From JANPPS01 sp965246835 (GTDB taxonomy: Bacteria; Pseudomonadota; Alphaproteobacteria; Acetobacterales; Acetobacteraceae): DNA of 64,000 nucleotides. The stretch spans positions 2,356,001 to 2,420,000 of the forward strand of contig CBDFFQ010000001.1 in NCBI GenBank assembly GCA_965246835.1. The letters are read 5' to 3'. Shown here in pieces: positions 17,204 through 25,498 of the stretch. The notes beneath the pieces are model-generated. The model searched no databases. It was not told the origin of the DNA and was given only the letters and a program-made list of their open reading frames with translations. Position numbers and translations under genes: made by a program. How positions within the stretch are numbered: position 1 is the first letter of the stretch; every line of letters starts with the position of its first letter.

Positions 17204-18003
17204 GCCTGCTGCGGGCGCTGGCCGAGCGGCGCGTGTTCGAGGCGCCGGTCGCGCTGGTGGTGGCGCATCCGGACGATGAGATTTTGGGGGCGGGCGGCAG
17301 CCTGCATCTGCTGCCGCGGCTGGTGCTGGTGCATGTGACGGACGGGGCGCCGCGCGATGGCGGAGATGTGGGGCGGGCGGGGTTCGCGACGGCTGCGGCG
17401 TATGCGGTGGCGCGGCGGCGGGAGTTGGACCAAGCGATCAGCCTGCTTCCCCCTCTTCCGCTGGCGGGAGAGGGTCGGGATGAGGGTGGAACACCCGGCG
17501 ACGGCCTGTGCGTGGCTCGTTCATCTCCCAGGGTAGTTCTCCACACTTTGGACATTCCCGATCAGCAGGCGGCCGGTCGTCTACCCACCATCGCCAATGG
17601 CCTCGCGGCCCTATTCGATCAGCACGGCGTCCGGGCCATCCTCACGCACGCCTACGAAGGCGGGCATCCCGATCACGACGCCACGGCCTGCGCGGTGCAG
17701 CGTGCGGCGGGCGGGCGGGAGCGGGTGGAGTTTGCCGGTTATCATGCGGCGCCGGGTCATTTCACGACGGGCCAGTTCCTGCCGGGCCCGGCCGCCGCGC
17801 GCGTCCCGCTCACGCCGGACGAACAGGCCCGAAAACGGCAGATGCTGGCCTGCTTCGCCACTCAGGCCAGCATTCTCTCGCAGTTCGGTACCGGCACAGA
17901 GTCGTTCCGCGCCGCCCCTACCTACGATTTCAGTCAACCCCCGCATGACGGCCCGCTCAACTACGAACTCTGGGGCTGGGCGCGGCAATCATGCGACGCC
18001 TGA
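17200..18003 (+). CDS. PIG-L family deacetylase, carrying an in-frame REP-like insertion
   Basis: Zinc-dependent N-acetylglucosaminyl-type deacetylase (LmbE/PIG-L fold), 267 residues. The metal and base motif VVAHPDDEILGAGG is at residues 20-33, and the second motif EGGHPDHDATA comes later. Residues about 84-97 (PPLPLAGEGRDEGG) are encoded by a palindromic repeat inserted between the helix RRRELDQAI and the strand before LHTLDIPDQQ. This makes the region longer than in relatives. The reading frame survives. The GTG at 17200 overlaps the preceding stop (GTGA). It probably removes acetyl groups from a sugar of the operon's glycan. The stop overlaps the GT4 gene by 13 nt. Confidence 0.85.
   Translation: MSLLRALAERRVFEAPVALVVAHPDDEILGAGGSLHLLPRLVLVHVTDGAPRDGGDVGRAGFATAAAYAVARRRELDQAISLLPPLPLAGEGRDEGGTPGDGLCVARSSPRVVLHTLDIPDQQAAGRLPTIANGLAALFDQHGVRAILTHAYEGGHPDHDATACAVQRAAGGRERVEFAGYHAAPGHFTTGQFLPGPAAARVPLTPDEQARKRQMLACFATQASILSQFGTGTESFRAAPTYDFSQPPHDGPLNYELWGWARQSCDA
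17449..17489. repeat. REP-like palindromic element inside the PIG-L gene
   Basis: A hairpin with arms 17451-17460 and 17465-17474 (nine Watson-Crick pairs, one G-T, loop of four) followed by GTCGGGATGAGGGTGG. The reverse complement of the tail matches 19979-20000 at all but one position. The core CTCTCCCG/CGGGAGAG recurs at 47725-47752. It lies wholly in coding sequence. Confidence 0.75.
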
Positions 18004-19037
18004 CGGTCCTCAGCATCGGCTATCCGCTCGCCCCGGTGGGGCCGGATGCGGTCGGCGGGTCGGAGCAGGTGCTGCATGCGTTGGATCAGGCGCTGGTGCG
18101 GGCCGGGCACCGCAGCGTGGTGATCGCGTGCGACGGGTCCGAGACGGCCGGCACGCTGGTTGCCTACCCTGGCCCGCCGCACGACCGACCGATCGACCCT
18201 GCGTTCCACGAGGCTCGGCGTGGCGATATCCGCGCTGCCACCCGGCAGGTGCTGGCGACGGAACCGGTCGATCTGATCCATATGCATGGTCTGGATTTCC
18301 ACACCGTGTTGCCGCCCGCGGGCCCGCCGATGCTGGCCACGCTGCACTTGCCGCCCGACTGGTATCCCCCGGGCACGCTGGAGCCGGATCGGCCGCGGAG
18401 TTGGGTGCAGTGCGTGTCCGACAGTCAGATGCGGCGCGCGCCGCCGAGTTCGCGCATGCTGTCGCCGATCCCGAATGGCGTGCCGGTCGAGGAGCTGGGC
18501 GCGGTGCATCCCCGCAAGTGTCGGTATGGTCTGATGCTGGCGCGGATCTGCCCGGAGAAGGGGGTCCATCACGCGCTGGCGGCCGCCCATGCGACGGGCA
18601 CGACCTTGCTGATCGGGGGTGAGGTTTTTCCGTATGCGGCGCACCAGGCCTACTTCGCCAACGAGGTCGCGCCCCGGCTGGACCGGCGCCGGCGATACCT
18701 TGGCCCGCTCGGCTTTCGGCATAAGCGCCGGTTGTTGGCGGCGGCGCGCTGCTTGCTGATCCCGAGTGAGGTGGCGGAGACCAGCTCGCTCGTGGCGATG
18801 GAGGCGGCCGCGTGCGGGACGCCGGTGATCGCCTTCCGCGCCGGTGCCTTGCCGGAGGTGGTGGAGGACGGGCGGACCGGGTTCCTGGTGGATGACGCCG
18901 CGGGCATGGCGGACGCGATCCGCGCCATCGATGCGATCGACCCGGCGCTTTGTCGCGAGACCGCCCGGCGCCGCTTCGGCCGGGACCGCATGTCGGCGGC
19001 CTACCTGGCCCGCTACCAGGAATTGGCCGCGGCGTGA
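17991..19037 (+). CDS. Glycosyltransferase family 4
   Basis: A 348-residue GT-B transferase. The N-terminal half has GYPLAPVGPDAVGGSEQVLHALDQAL and IHMHGLDFH. The C-terminal half has YGLMLARICPEKGVHHAL, then the donor-binding E-x7-E region of family 4 at VAETSSLVAMEAAACGTPVIAF and VVEDGRTGFLVDD. It is cytosolic or membrane-associated and probably uses a nucleotide sugar to extend the glycan. The ATG at 17991 lies 13 nt before the end of the deacetylase. Its TGA overlaps the GTG of the acetyltransferase gene (GTGA), so it sits inside the same coupled operon. Confidence 0.87.
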   Translation: MRRLTVLSIGYPLAPVGPDAVGGSEQVLHALDQALVRAGHRSVVIACDGSETAGTLVAYPGPPHDRPIDPAFHEARRGDIRAATRQVLATEPVDLIHMHGLDFHTVLPPAGPPMLATLHLPPDWYPPGTLEPDRPRSWVQCVSDSQMRRAPPSSRMLSPIPNGVPVEELGAVHPRKCRYGLMLARICPEKGVHHALAAAHATGTTLLIGGEVFPYAAHQAYFANEVAPRLDRRRRYLGPLGFRHKRRLLAAARCLLIPSEVAETSSLVAMEAAACGTPVIAFRAGALPEVVEDGRTGFLVDDAAGMADAIRAIDAIDPALCRETARRRFGRDRMSAAYLARYQELAAA

Positions 19038-20053
19038 TCACGCGGCTGGATACCGACGCCGCGCTGTTCGCCCTGGCCGAGGAGTGGGCGGCGCTGTGGC
19101 GGCGGGTGCCGGGCGCGCTGCCGTTTCAGCATCCGGCCTGGCTGCTGCCATGGTGGCGGCAGTTCGGGACTGGCCAGCCCCGGGTGGCGATCGAGCGGAT
19201 CGAGGGGCGGCTCACGGGTGTGCTGCCGCTGTATCGTTACGAGGACCGGCTGCTGCCGATTGGTGTGAGTCTCAGCGATCAGTTCGATGCGTTGGTGGAG
19301 CCGGGCCGCGTTGCGTCACCGCTGCTGGCAGCGGCGATGGACGGGGAAGCGGCTGCCGAGCTGCTCGATGTGCCAGCCGGCGCGGCATTGCGGGGCGTCC
19401 CCGGCCTGGAGTGGTCTCCCGGCGTGGTCTCCCCGGTGTTGCCGCTGACGGGCGCGCTTTCGGCGATCCTGCCGGCGCGCACGCATCGCAAGCTGCGGAT
19501 GAACCGCAACCGGGCGGCCCGGGCGGGCGGCTTTGCCATCGAGACCGCCACGGCAGTCACGTTGCCTGGCCATTTGGACGTGCTGATCCGCCTGCATCGA
19601 TCCCGCTGGGTGGCACAAGGTGAGTCGGGCGTGTTGGCCGACCCGATCGTGATGGCTTTCCAACGGGATGCTGCCCCGGGCTTGCTGGCGGCCGGTTTGT
19701 TGCGGCTGCAGGTGCTGCGCGTCGGCGGCGTGGCAGCGGCGGGGTGCTATGCGCTGCTGATGCCGGGGCGGATCCTGTTTTATCTGAGCGGGTTCGATGC
19801 GGTGTTCGCGGAGGTCAGTCCGGGGACGTTGCTGTTGGGGGCGATGCTCGAGGAGGCGATTGCGGAGGGGCGGTGGGAGGCGGATTTCCTGCGGGGGGGT
19901 GAGGCATATAAATATGCCTGGGGTGGGCAGGATCGCTGGCATTATCGGGCGCAGGTGGTTGCGGCACGTTCGTCGTTTCCCTCATCCCAACCCTCTCCCG
20001 GAGTTCTACGGCCTGATCTCGATAGCGATCTCCCGGAACAGCCGTGCCGGTAG
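19034..20053 (+). CDS. CelD/BcsL-like GNAT acetyltransferase
   Basis: A 339-residue protein of the CelD/FemAB-like GNAT superfamily, which acylates polysaccharides. Typical features are an N-terminal W-x-x-L-WRRVPGALPFQHPAWLLPWW, KLRMNRNRAARAG in the middle, LFYLSGFDAVFAEVSPGTLLL and the C-terminal EADFLRGGEAYKYAWG. The last 24 residues, from about 316, are read from a REP-like repeat fragment and into the 3' end of the convergent PBP gene (48-nt overlap). The natural stop was probably lost or displaced. The GTG at 19034 overlaps the GT4 stop. It is the last gene of the operon and is expected to decorate the glycan. Confidence 0.8.
   Translation: MITRLDTDAALFALAEEWAALWRRVPGALPFQHPAWLLPWWRQFGTGQPRVAIERIEGRLTGVLPLYRYEDRLLPIGVSLSDQFDALVEPGRVASPLLAAAMDGEAAAELLDVPAGAALRGVPGLEWSPGVVSPVLPLTGALSAILPARTHRKLRMNRNRAARAGGFAIETATAVTLPGHLDVLIRLHRSRWVAQGESGVLADPIVMAFQRDAAPGLLAAGLLRLQVLRVGGVAAAGCYALLMPGRILFYLSGFDAVFAEVSPGTLLLGAMLEEAIAEGRWEADFLRGGEAYKYAWGGQDRWHYRAQVVAARSSFPSSQPSPGVLRPDLDSDLPEQPCR
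19979..20001. repeat. Partial REP-like element at the 3' end of the acetyltransferase gene
   Basis: Half-copy of the palindromic element at 17449-17489, in the opposite orientation. It matches the CCCTCATCCC-ACCCTCTCCCG tail, with one difference at the base between the two blocks. The second hairpin arm is absent. It encodes SSQPSPG in the acetyltransferase frame. Confidence 0.65.
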
Positions 20054-21820
20054 GCCGCTGCCGGAGACGCCCCTCATCGGGTGGCCGTCATCGTTGCCGA
20101 GCCAGACCCCGATCACGGCCGCCGACGGCCCGGTGCCGATCACGCCCACGAACCAGGCGTCACGGAAATCCTGTGTCGTCCCGGTCTTGCCCGCCACGAA
20201 GCGGCCCGGCATCGCGGCGGCCCGGCCGCTGCCGCGCGACACGACCGCGGCCATCATGCGGGCCATCTCGGCGGCGCGATCCGGCTCGATCACGCGAGGC
20301 GTTTCCGCGCGGGGCACGGGCACGCGGCGGCCGTCGGTTTCCAGGCTGTCGATCGCTTGCGGCGTGACCAGGCGGCCGCCGTTGAAGATCGTGGCATAGG
20401 CGGCCGAGAGTTCCAGCAGGCCGACCTCCCCGGTGCCGAGCGCCAATGACAGATCGTTCGGCAGCGTGTCCGCGATGCCGAGGCGGCGGGCGACGGCGGC
20501 CACCGTGCGCGGGCCGCCGGCTTGTTGCATGAGGCGGATCGAGGCGGTGTTGAGGGATTGGGCCAGCGCCTCTTCGAGCGTGACCTCGCCGCGGAAGCTG
20601 TTGTCGAAGTTTTGCGGCGCCCAGGTGCCGATGCGGATCGGGGCGTCCAGCACGGTGTCGCCGGGCGCCATACCGGCTTCGAGCGCGGCCAGCCAGACGA
20701 AAGGCTTGAACGCGGAGCCCGGTTGGCGCCGGGCGGTGGTGGCGCGGTTGTAGGGGCTGGTGCGCCAATCCCTGCCGCCGGCCATGGCGCGGACGGCACC
20801 GGTGGTCGCGTCCAGCACGATGACGGCGCCTTGGGTGGCGGCAGCGGTGGCGCCTGGGCCGTCCAGCAGGGTGGCCAGGCGGGTCTCCACCACCGCTTGC
20901 AGCCGGGTATCCAGCGTGGTGTGCAGCACGGCGTCGGCGCCCGGCGGCACGATCGCTTGCGATTGCTCGGCAGCCCAGTCGGCGAACCAGCCGGCGGTGG
21001 CGGGGCGGGGCGGGAAGGCGATCTGGGCGGCGGCCTGATCGGCTTCGGCGCGGGTAATGACGCCGGTTTCGGCCATGGCGTTCAGCACCTCGCGCCCACG
21101 CGCGGCGGCGAGCGCGGGGTCGGCGCGGGGGTTGATGCGGGAGGGGGCGCGGGGAAGCCCGGCGAGCACGGCGGCCTGCCATAGATTCACGCGCCGGGCC
21201 GAGACGCCGAAATACATGCGGGCCGCGGCGTCCACGCCCCACGCGCCGGAGCCGAGATAGACGCGGTTGAGCCAGATCTCGAGGATTTCCGCCTTGGTGA
21301 AGCTCTGTTCGAGCCAGAATGTCAGCATCAGCTCCTGGATCTTGCGCCGGGCCGTCTTGGCGCTGGTGAGGAACAGGTTCTTGGCGACTTGCTGGGTGAG
21401 CGTGCTGCCGCCCTGGACCATGCGGCCGGCGCGGATGTTGGTGGCGATGGCCCGCGCCACGCCCACCAGGTCGACCCCGAAATGGCGGTAGAAGCGATGA
21501 TCCTCGACGGCCACGGCGGCGGCGGGGAGATAGGCGGGCATGTCGCGCAGGCGAAGGCTGTCGCCGACCACGTCCCCGAATGTCGCGAAGGTTGCGCCAC
21601 CACGGTCTTGCAGCGTGAGGCCGGGGCGGCGGGCGGCGTCGAGGGCGGCTTCGGGGCGGGGCAGGTCGCGCGCGAACCAGATCAGCACCGCGGTGGCGGC
21701 CAGCGCGCCCCATATGCCCAGGATCACTGCCCAGCGCAGCAGGCGCCAGCGGAGCCGCCGTGGCGCCGGGCGGGCGGCGCGGGGCAGGGCCGCCGGGGAG
21801 GAGAGCGGCGCCCGCGGCAT
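20006..21820 (-). CDS. Bifunctional penicillin-binding protein 1 (transglycosylase/transpeptidase)
   Basis: Builds and cross-links peptidoglycan; an inner-membrane protein with one N-terminal TM anchor (WAVILGIWGALAATAVLIWF) and about 604 residues. The GT51 domain shows AVEDHRFYRHFGVD, QGGSTLTQQVAKNLFL and RKIQELMLTFWLE. The transpeptidase domain shows S-x-x-K in GSAFKPF, S-x-N in QSLNTAS and K-T-G in GKTGTT. It is shorter than PBP1a of enterics and resembles PbpC/PBP1A-like short forms. The ATG at 21820 (MPRAPL) is preferred to an upstream start at 21871 that would overlap the protease gene. Ten bases separate the two genes. Confidence 0.92.
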   Translation of the reverse strand: MPRAPLSSPAALPRAARPAPRRLRWRLLRWAVILGIWGALAATAVLIWFARDLPRPEAALDAARRPGLTLQDRGGATFATFGDVVGDSLRLRDMPAYLPAAAVAVEDHRFYRHFGVDLVGVARAIATNIRAGRMVQGGSTLTQQVAKNLFLTSAKTARRKIQELMLTFWLEQSFTKAEILEIWLNRVYLGSGAWGVDAAARMYFGVSARRVNLWQAAVLAGLPRAPSRINPRADPALAAARGREVLNAMAETGVITRAEADQAAAQIAFPPRPATAGWFADWAAEQSQAIVPPGADAVLHTTLDTRLQAVVETRLATLLDGPGATAAATQGAVIVLDATTGAVRAMAGGRDWRTSPYNRATTARRQPGSAFKPFVWLAALEAGMAPGDTVLDAPIRIGTWAPQNFDNSFRGEVTLEEALAQSLNTASIRLMQQAGGPRTVAAVARRLGIADTLPNDLSLALGTGEVGLLELSAAYATIFNGGRLVTPQAIDSLETDGRRVPVPRAETPRVIEPDRAAEMARMMAAVVSRGSGRAAAMPGRFVAGKTGTTQDFRDAWFVGVIGTGPSAAVIGVWLGNDDGHPMRGVSGSGLPARLFREIAIEIRP

Positions 21821-21830
21821 GGCCGTCAGA

Positions 21831-22760
21831 TCACCGGAAGCAGAGGATTTGCACGGTGGACGGGTTGGCAATGTCCCCGATGTCGGCGTTGCGCTTGTCC
21901 GGGCCGTTGCTGGCGGCGGTGCGGGGCGTGACGCCGTTGGCGCGGAGGAAGGCCAGGCCTTCCGTCCCCTTCACGGCGAAGTTCACGTTCTGCGGGATGT
22001 CGCCACCGGTCATCTCTGCCGTTCGCAGCGCGTTCAGCTTCGAGACCACGATGCCGATCACGTTGGCCTGGCTGTCGAAGAGGGGGCCGCCGGAATTGCC
22101 GGGCTGCACGGCGGCGCTGATCTGCAAATTGTTCTGGTTGTCGCGCAGGCCCGCGAGATCACTGACATCGCCGCTGGTGAGCTTGGGGGTGGAGGACAGC
22201 ATGCCCGTGAGCGGGAAGCCGTAGGTGATGACGGTCTCGCCGCGGCGCACGGCCGGGCTCTCCCGGAACACGAGGGGCGGGCCGACGCTGGGGGCGGCGG
22301 TGAGGAGGGCCAGGTCGAGCCGATCGTCGGAGGCGGTCACGCGGGCCGGCACGCGCTGCTTGGCGGCGTTCTGCACCACGAGGCGGTTGCAGCCCTCGAT
22401 CACGTGATGGTTGGTCATGAGCTTGCCGTCCGCCACCACGAACCCGGTGCCCGACGAGGTCGGGCGTTCGTTGGCGCCGGGCAGGCGGTCCGCTCGGTCT
22501 GAGGGTTGGGGGCCCGGCGTGCGATCGGGCCGCGGCGGTGTAGCGCGGTCGGGGGCGCCCAAGGGGGGCGGCTTGCCGGGGAGCACGGCTTCCGTGCGGG
22601 GTGGGGCCTCGTCGTCATCCGGGGCGACTGGCGCTGCGGGTCGTGTGCGGGAACCGTCGGGCGCGCCGATCGGTGGCGGCTTTTGCGCCCAGGCCGGCAC
22701 GGCGGCGAGCAGCAGGGCCAGCAGGACGGCATTGCGCTGCAGGCGCGGCACGGCCAGCAT
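21831..22760 (-). CDS. Exported trypsin-like serine protease (S1C/DegP-like)
   Basis: Periplasmic protease of about 309 residues. The signal peptide ends at AVPAWAQ. A proline-rich linker of about 80 residues follows, containing the twice-repeated P-P-x-G-A-P-D. The trypsin fold comes next, with a complete triad: His in TNHHVIEG, Asp in SDDRLDLALL and Ser in QPGNSGGPLF. No PDZ domain follows, unlike DegP. The ATG at 22760 (MLAVPRLQR) gives the signal sequence; longer frames to 22922 overlap the divergent dehydrogenase. It may form a unit with the PBP gene 10 nt downstream, suggesting a cell-envelope role. Confidence 0.86.
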   Translation of the reverse strand: MLAVPRLQRNAVLLALLLAAVPAWAQKPPPIGAPDGSRTRPAAPVAPDDDEAPPRTEAVLPGKPPPLGAPDRATPPRPDRTPGPQPSDRADRLPGANERPTSSGTGFVVADGKLMTNHHVIEGCNRLVVQNAAKQRVPARVTASDDRLDLALLTAAPSVGPPLVFRESPAVRRGETVITYGFPLTGMLSSTPKLTSGDVSDLAGLRDNQNNLQISAAVQPGNSGGPLFDSQANVIGIVVSKLNALRTAEMTGGDIPQNVNFAVKGTEGLAFLRANGVTPRTAASNGPDKRNADIGDIANPSTVQILCFR

Positions 22761-22794
22761 GACATTTCGAAAAACCGGGTTCGCTGGAGACCGC

Positions 22795-23718
22795 ATGACA
22801 GCCTTGTTCCTCGACGCGAGTGATGCCTTGGCCGACGTGTTCCATGCGGTCAAGCGGGACAGCGACCCGCCGATGGACGTCAACACGCAATCCCATGTGG
22901 ACCCATCGGAGCTGCCCGCCAAGCTACGTGGTTACAGCATCGTGCTGAACGATCACACCTTCATGCCAACCGAGGCGATGCGCCAGTGCCCTGATGTGCG
23001 CCACGTGGTGTTCCTGGGCACGGGCGCCCGCAGCTACATGGATCCGGAGGCGCTGGCCGCGCTTGGCATCACCGTCCACACCATCAAGGGCTATGGCGAC
23101 GTGGCGGTGGCGGAGCATGCGGTGGCGCTGATGTTCGCCGCGGCGCGGGGGCTCGCGGTGATGGACCGGCAGATGCGGGCGGGGGCGTGGCAGCGGATGG
23201 AGGGGATGGAGCTGCGCGGCAAGACGCTGGGCCTGATCGGGTTCGGGGGCATCGGCGCCGAGGTGGCGCGGATCGCGCAGGGCATCGGCATGCAGGTGAT
23301 CGCCTGGAACCGCACGGCGCGGGAGGAGGCGGGGGTCGCGTTCGTGGATGTCGAGACGCTGCTGGCCGAGAGCCATGTCGTGTCGTTGCATTTGCTGCTG
23401 ACGGATGAAACGCGCGGGTTCCTGGACGCCACCCGGCTGGCGCAGATGCGGCCCGGCGCCATCCTGGTCAACACCGCGCGCGGGGCCGTGGTCGATACGG
23501 CGGCGATGGTGGCGTCGTTGCGGGCCGGGCATTTGGGCCATGCGGCGTTGGATGTGTTCGATGAGGAGCCGTTGCCGGCGGGCGACGTGCTGACGACGCT
23601 CGAGAACGTGACGCTGTCGGCCCACAGCGCGTTCCGGACGCCCGAGGCGAGCGAGACGCTGATCCGCCGGGCGCTGGACATCGCGGGGCAGGTTGCTAAT
23701 CAGGGATCACGTCCGTGA
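22795..23718 (+). CDS. D-isomer specific 2-hydroxyacid dehydrogenase
   Basis: NAD(P)-dependent oxidoreductase of 307 residues in the D-2-hydroxyacid family (phosphoglycerate/glyoxylate reductase-like). The Rossmann motif is GLIGFGGIGAEVARIAQGIGM. The catalytic set includes Arg in VNTARGAVVD, Glu in DVFDEEPLP and His in LSAHSAFRTPE. In the last motif serine-alanine replaces the common SPHIA/TPH. The exact substrate is not deducible. The ATG at 22795 is 34 nt upstream of, and divergent from, the protease start. The gene ends 31 nt before the tRNA. Confidence 0.87.
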   Translation: MTALFLDASDALADVFHAVKRDSDPPMDVNTQSHVDPSELPAKLRGYSIVLNDHTFMPTEAMRQCPDVRHVVFLGTGARSYMDPEALAALGITVHTIKGYGDVAVAEHAVALMFAAARGLAVMDRQMRAGAWQRMEGMELRGKTLGLIGFGGIGAEVARIAQGIGMQVIAWNRTAREEAGVAFVDVETLLAESHVVSLHLLLTDETRGFLDATRLAQMRPGAILVNTARGAVVDTAAMVASLRAGHLGHAALDVFDEEPLPAGDVLTTLENVTLSAHSAFRTPEASETLIRRALDIAGQVANQGSRP

Positions 23719-23749
23719 CCACCCACGTATGCGCATTGTCGAAGGCAAG

Positions 23750-23830
23750 GCCCGCCTGGCGAAATGGTAGACGCAGCGGACTTAAAATCCGAGGCCGAAA
23801 GGCGTGCCGGTTCGAGTCCGGCGGCGGGCA
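23750..23830 (+). tRNA. tRNA-Leu (anticodon UAA)
   Basis: An 81-nt class II tRNA. The acceptor stem pairs 23750-23756 (GCCCGCC) with 23823-23829, and the discriminator is A23830. The anticodon loop CTTAAAA has anticodon TAA at 23783-23785. A variable arm (GGCCGAAAGGC) and a T arm with GTTCGAGTC are present. The outermost anticodon-stem pair is a G-A mismatch. CCA is not encoded. It reads UUA leucine codons, rare in this G+C-rich DNA. Confidence 0.96.
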
Positions 23831-23836
23831 TTGGGG

Positions 23837-24265
23837 ATGAAACTCGGGTGGACCATCCTGTATGTGCCGGATGTGGCCGCGGCGGTCGCGTTCTACGAGG
23901 CGGCTTTCGGTCTTACGCGGCGGTTCGTGCATGAGAGCGGGATGTTTGCCGAGATGGAGACGGGTGAGACCACGCTGGGTTTTGCGGCCGATGCAATGGC
24001 CGGGTTCAACGGGGTGGAGGTCCGTCCGAACCGTGCGGGCGAGGTAGCGGCCGGGTTCGAGCTCTGTCTCGTTTCGGACGAGCCGGCGGCGGCGTTCGCG
24101 CGGGCGGTGGCGGCTGGGGCGGTGGCGGCGGGGGCGGTGGCGGTGAAGGACGTGGCGCCGAAGCCGTGGGGGCAGCTGGTGGGGTATGTGCGGGACCTGA
24201 ATGGGTGCCTGGTGGAGCTATGCTCGCCGGTGCTGCCCGTGCCGCCCTCGATCACGATGGGATAG
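23837..24265 (+). CDS. VOC superfamily (glyoxalase/bleomycin-resistance-like) protein
   Basis: A 142-residue protein with two beta-alpha-beta-beta-beta units. The first begins TILYVPDVAAAVAFYEAAFGL, and the second contains AVKDVAPKPWGQLVGYVRDLNGCLVEL with the C-terminal metal-ligand glutamate. Family members bind a divalent metal and act as glyoxalases, dioxygenases or resistance proteins; none can be chosen here. The ATG at 23837 lies only six bases after the tRNA, so its ribosome-binding region (TTGGGG) is adjacent to or inside the tRNA transcript. A short Ala-Val-Ala-Gly repeat lies near residue 95. Confidence 0.85.
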   Translation: MKLGWTILYVPDVAAAVAFYEAAFGLTRRFVHESGMFAEMETGETTLGFAADAMAGFNGVEVRPNRAGEVAAGFELCLVSDEPAAAFARAVAAGAVAAGAVAVKDVAPKPWGQLVGYVRDLNGCLVELCSPVLPVPPSITMG

Positions 24266-24424
24266 TGGATCTCCGTCTGGTGCGGCATCGGACATGACAC
24301 GCCCTAGACACTGTTCCAACGGCGTCAAAGTTCGATCAACAGAGCTTTTCGCATTGAGGGCGCGGCGCCGATTGGCGCACGGTGGACGGCAGAGTCCAGT
24401 AGGACCGAACCAGGAGGAAGCAGC

Positions 24425-25414
24425 ATGCGCCTGTCCCCGTCCAGTCTGTCGCGCCGTCATGTTCTTGCTGCCGGCGCCGGTCTTGTGCTGCCGAGTTCCG
24501 CCTTTGCGCGGATGGCGATGGGGCAGGCGCAGGCGCCGTATTACTACCGGTTCAAGCTCGGCGCCGCGGAGTGCACGGTGGTGACGGACGGGCAGTTGCC
24601 GCTGGGCGATCCCAATGCCTCGTTCAAGAACATCACCAAGGAGGAGATCACCCGCGAGCTCACGGCGAATTTCCTGCCGACGGATAATGCGGTGCTCGAG
24701 CAGAACGTGCTGGTGGTGAATTTCGGCGATCGCGTGGTGCTGTTCGATACCGGCATGGGGACCGAGACGCTGTTCGGCAAGACGACGGGCCAACTGTTGC
24801 CAAGCCTGAAGGCGGCCGGGATTGCGCCCGGGGATGTGGACGCGGTGGTGATGAGCCACGCGCATATCGACCATTGCGGCGGGCTCGTGGGCGATGACGG
24901 CAAGCCGAACTTCCCGAACGCGCGATATTTCATCGGGGAGGCCGATTTCGCGTATTGGACGGATGACACCAAAATCCCGGCCAACTACCCGGCGCGGCCC
25001 AACTTCCTGAAGCAGGCGCAGAAGAACCTGCTGCCGGTCCGCGACCGGATCACCTTTTACAAGAACGAGCAGGAGATCCTGCCGGGGGTCGTGGCGCTAT
25101 CGGCGCCGGGTCATACGGTGAGCCATACGGTGTTCATGATCAGCTCGGGCGGGAAAAGCCTGTGCTATATCGGGGACCTCGCGCACCATCCCGTGCTGCT
25201 GCTGGAGCGGCCGCGCACGCAGTTCGCCTTCGATACCGACCCGGCGCAATCCGCCGAAAGCCGGGTGCGGATGATGGACATGTTCGCTGCCAACCGCGTG
25301 CCGATCCTGGCGTATCACTTCGCCTGGCCCGGTGTCGGGCATGTGGCGAAGGTGGGGGAGGGCTATCGCTACTTCCCGCTGCCGGCCAACCTCGAGGGCG
25401 TGAACGCGATCTGA
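24425..25414 (+). CDS. Exported MBL-fold metallo-hydrolase
   Basis: Metallo-beta-lactamase-fold hydrolase of 329 residues, probably periplasmic. The N-terminus has a Tat-like signal (SRRHVLAAGAGLVLPSSAFA). The dizinc motif SHAHIDHCGG is an H-x-H-x-D-H variant near residue 140. It is followed by a histidine in LSAPGHTVSHTV, the Asp in YIGDLAHH and a terminal histidine in YHFAWPGVGH. Such proteins include quorum-quenching lactonases and unspecific hydrolases; substrate unknown. An AGGAGG at 24412-24417 supports the ATG. It is preceded by a 159-nt gene-free region. Confidence 0.87.
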   Translation: MRLSPSSLSRRHVLAAGAGLVLPSSAFARMAMGQAQAPYYYRFKLGAAECTVVTDGQLPLGDPNASFKNITKEEITRELTANFLPTDNAVLEQNVLVVNFGDRVVLFDTGMGTETLFGKTTGQLLPSLKAAGIAPGDVDAVVMSHAHIDHCGGLVGDDGKPNFPNARYFIGEADFAYWTDDTKIPANYPARPNFLKQAQKNLLPVRDRITFYKNEQEILPGVVALSAPGHTVSHTVFMISSGGKSLCYIGDLAHHPVLLLERPRTQFAFDTDPAQSAESRVRMMDMFAANRVPILAYHFAWPGVGHVAKVGEGYRYFPLPANLEGVNAI

Positions 25415-25498
25415 GGTCCGAACAAATCATCAACAAACTTGGGTAGCGACGGCGGGAATTCGCAGGTAGTAGGGATCTCCTTTGGATGGAACTCCCCG

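Noticed and set aside
23750..23830. tRNA-Leu as an integration site of a mobile island
   Set aside because: No integrase, attachment-site direct repeat or composition change is seen around it.
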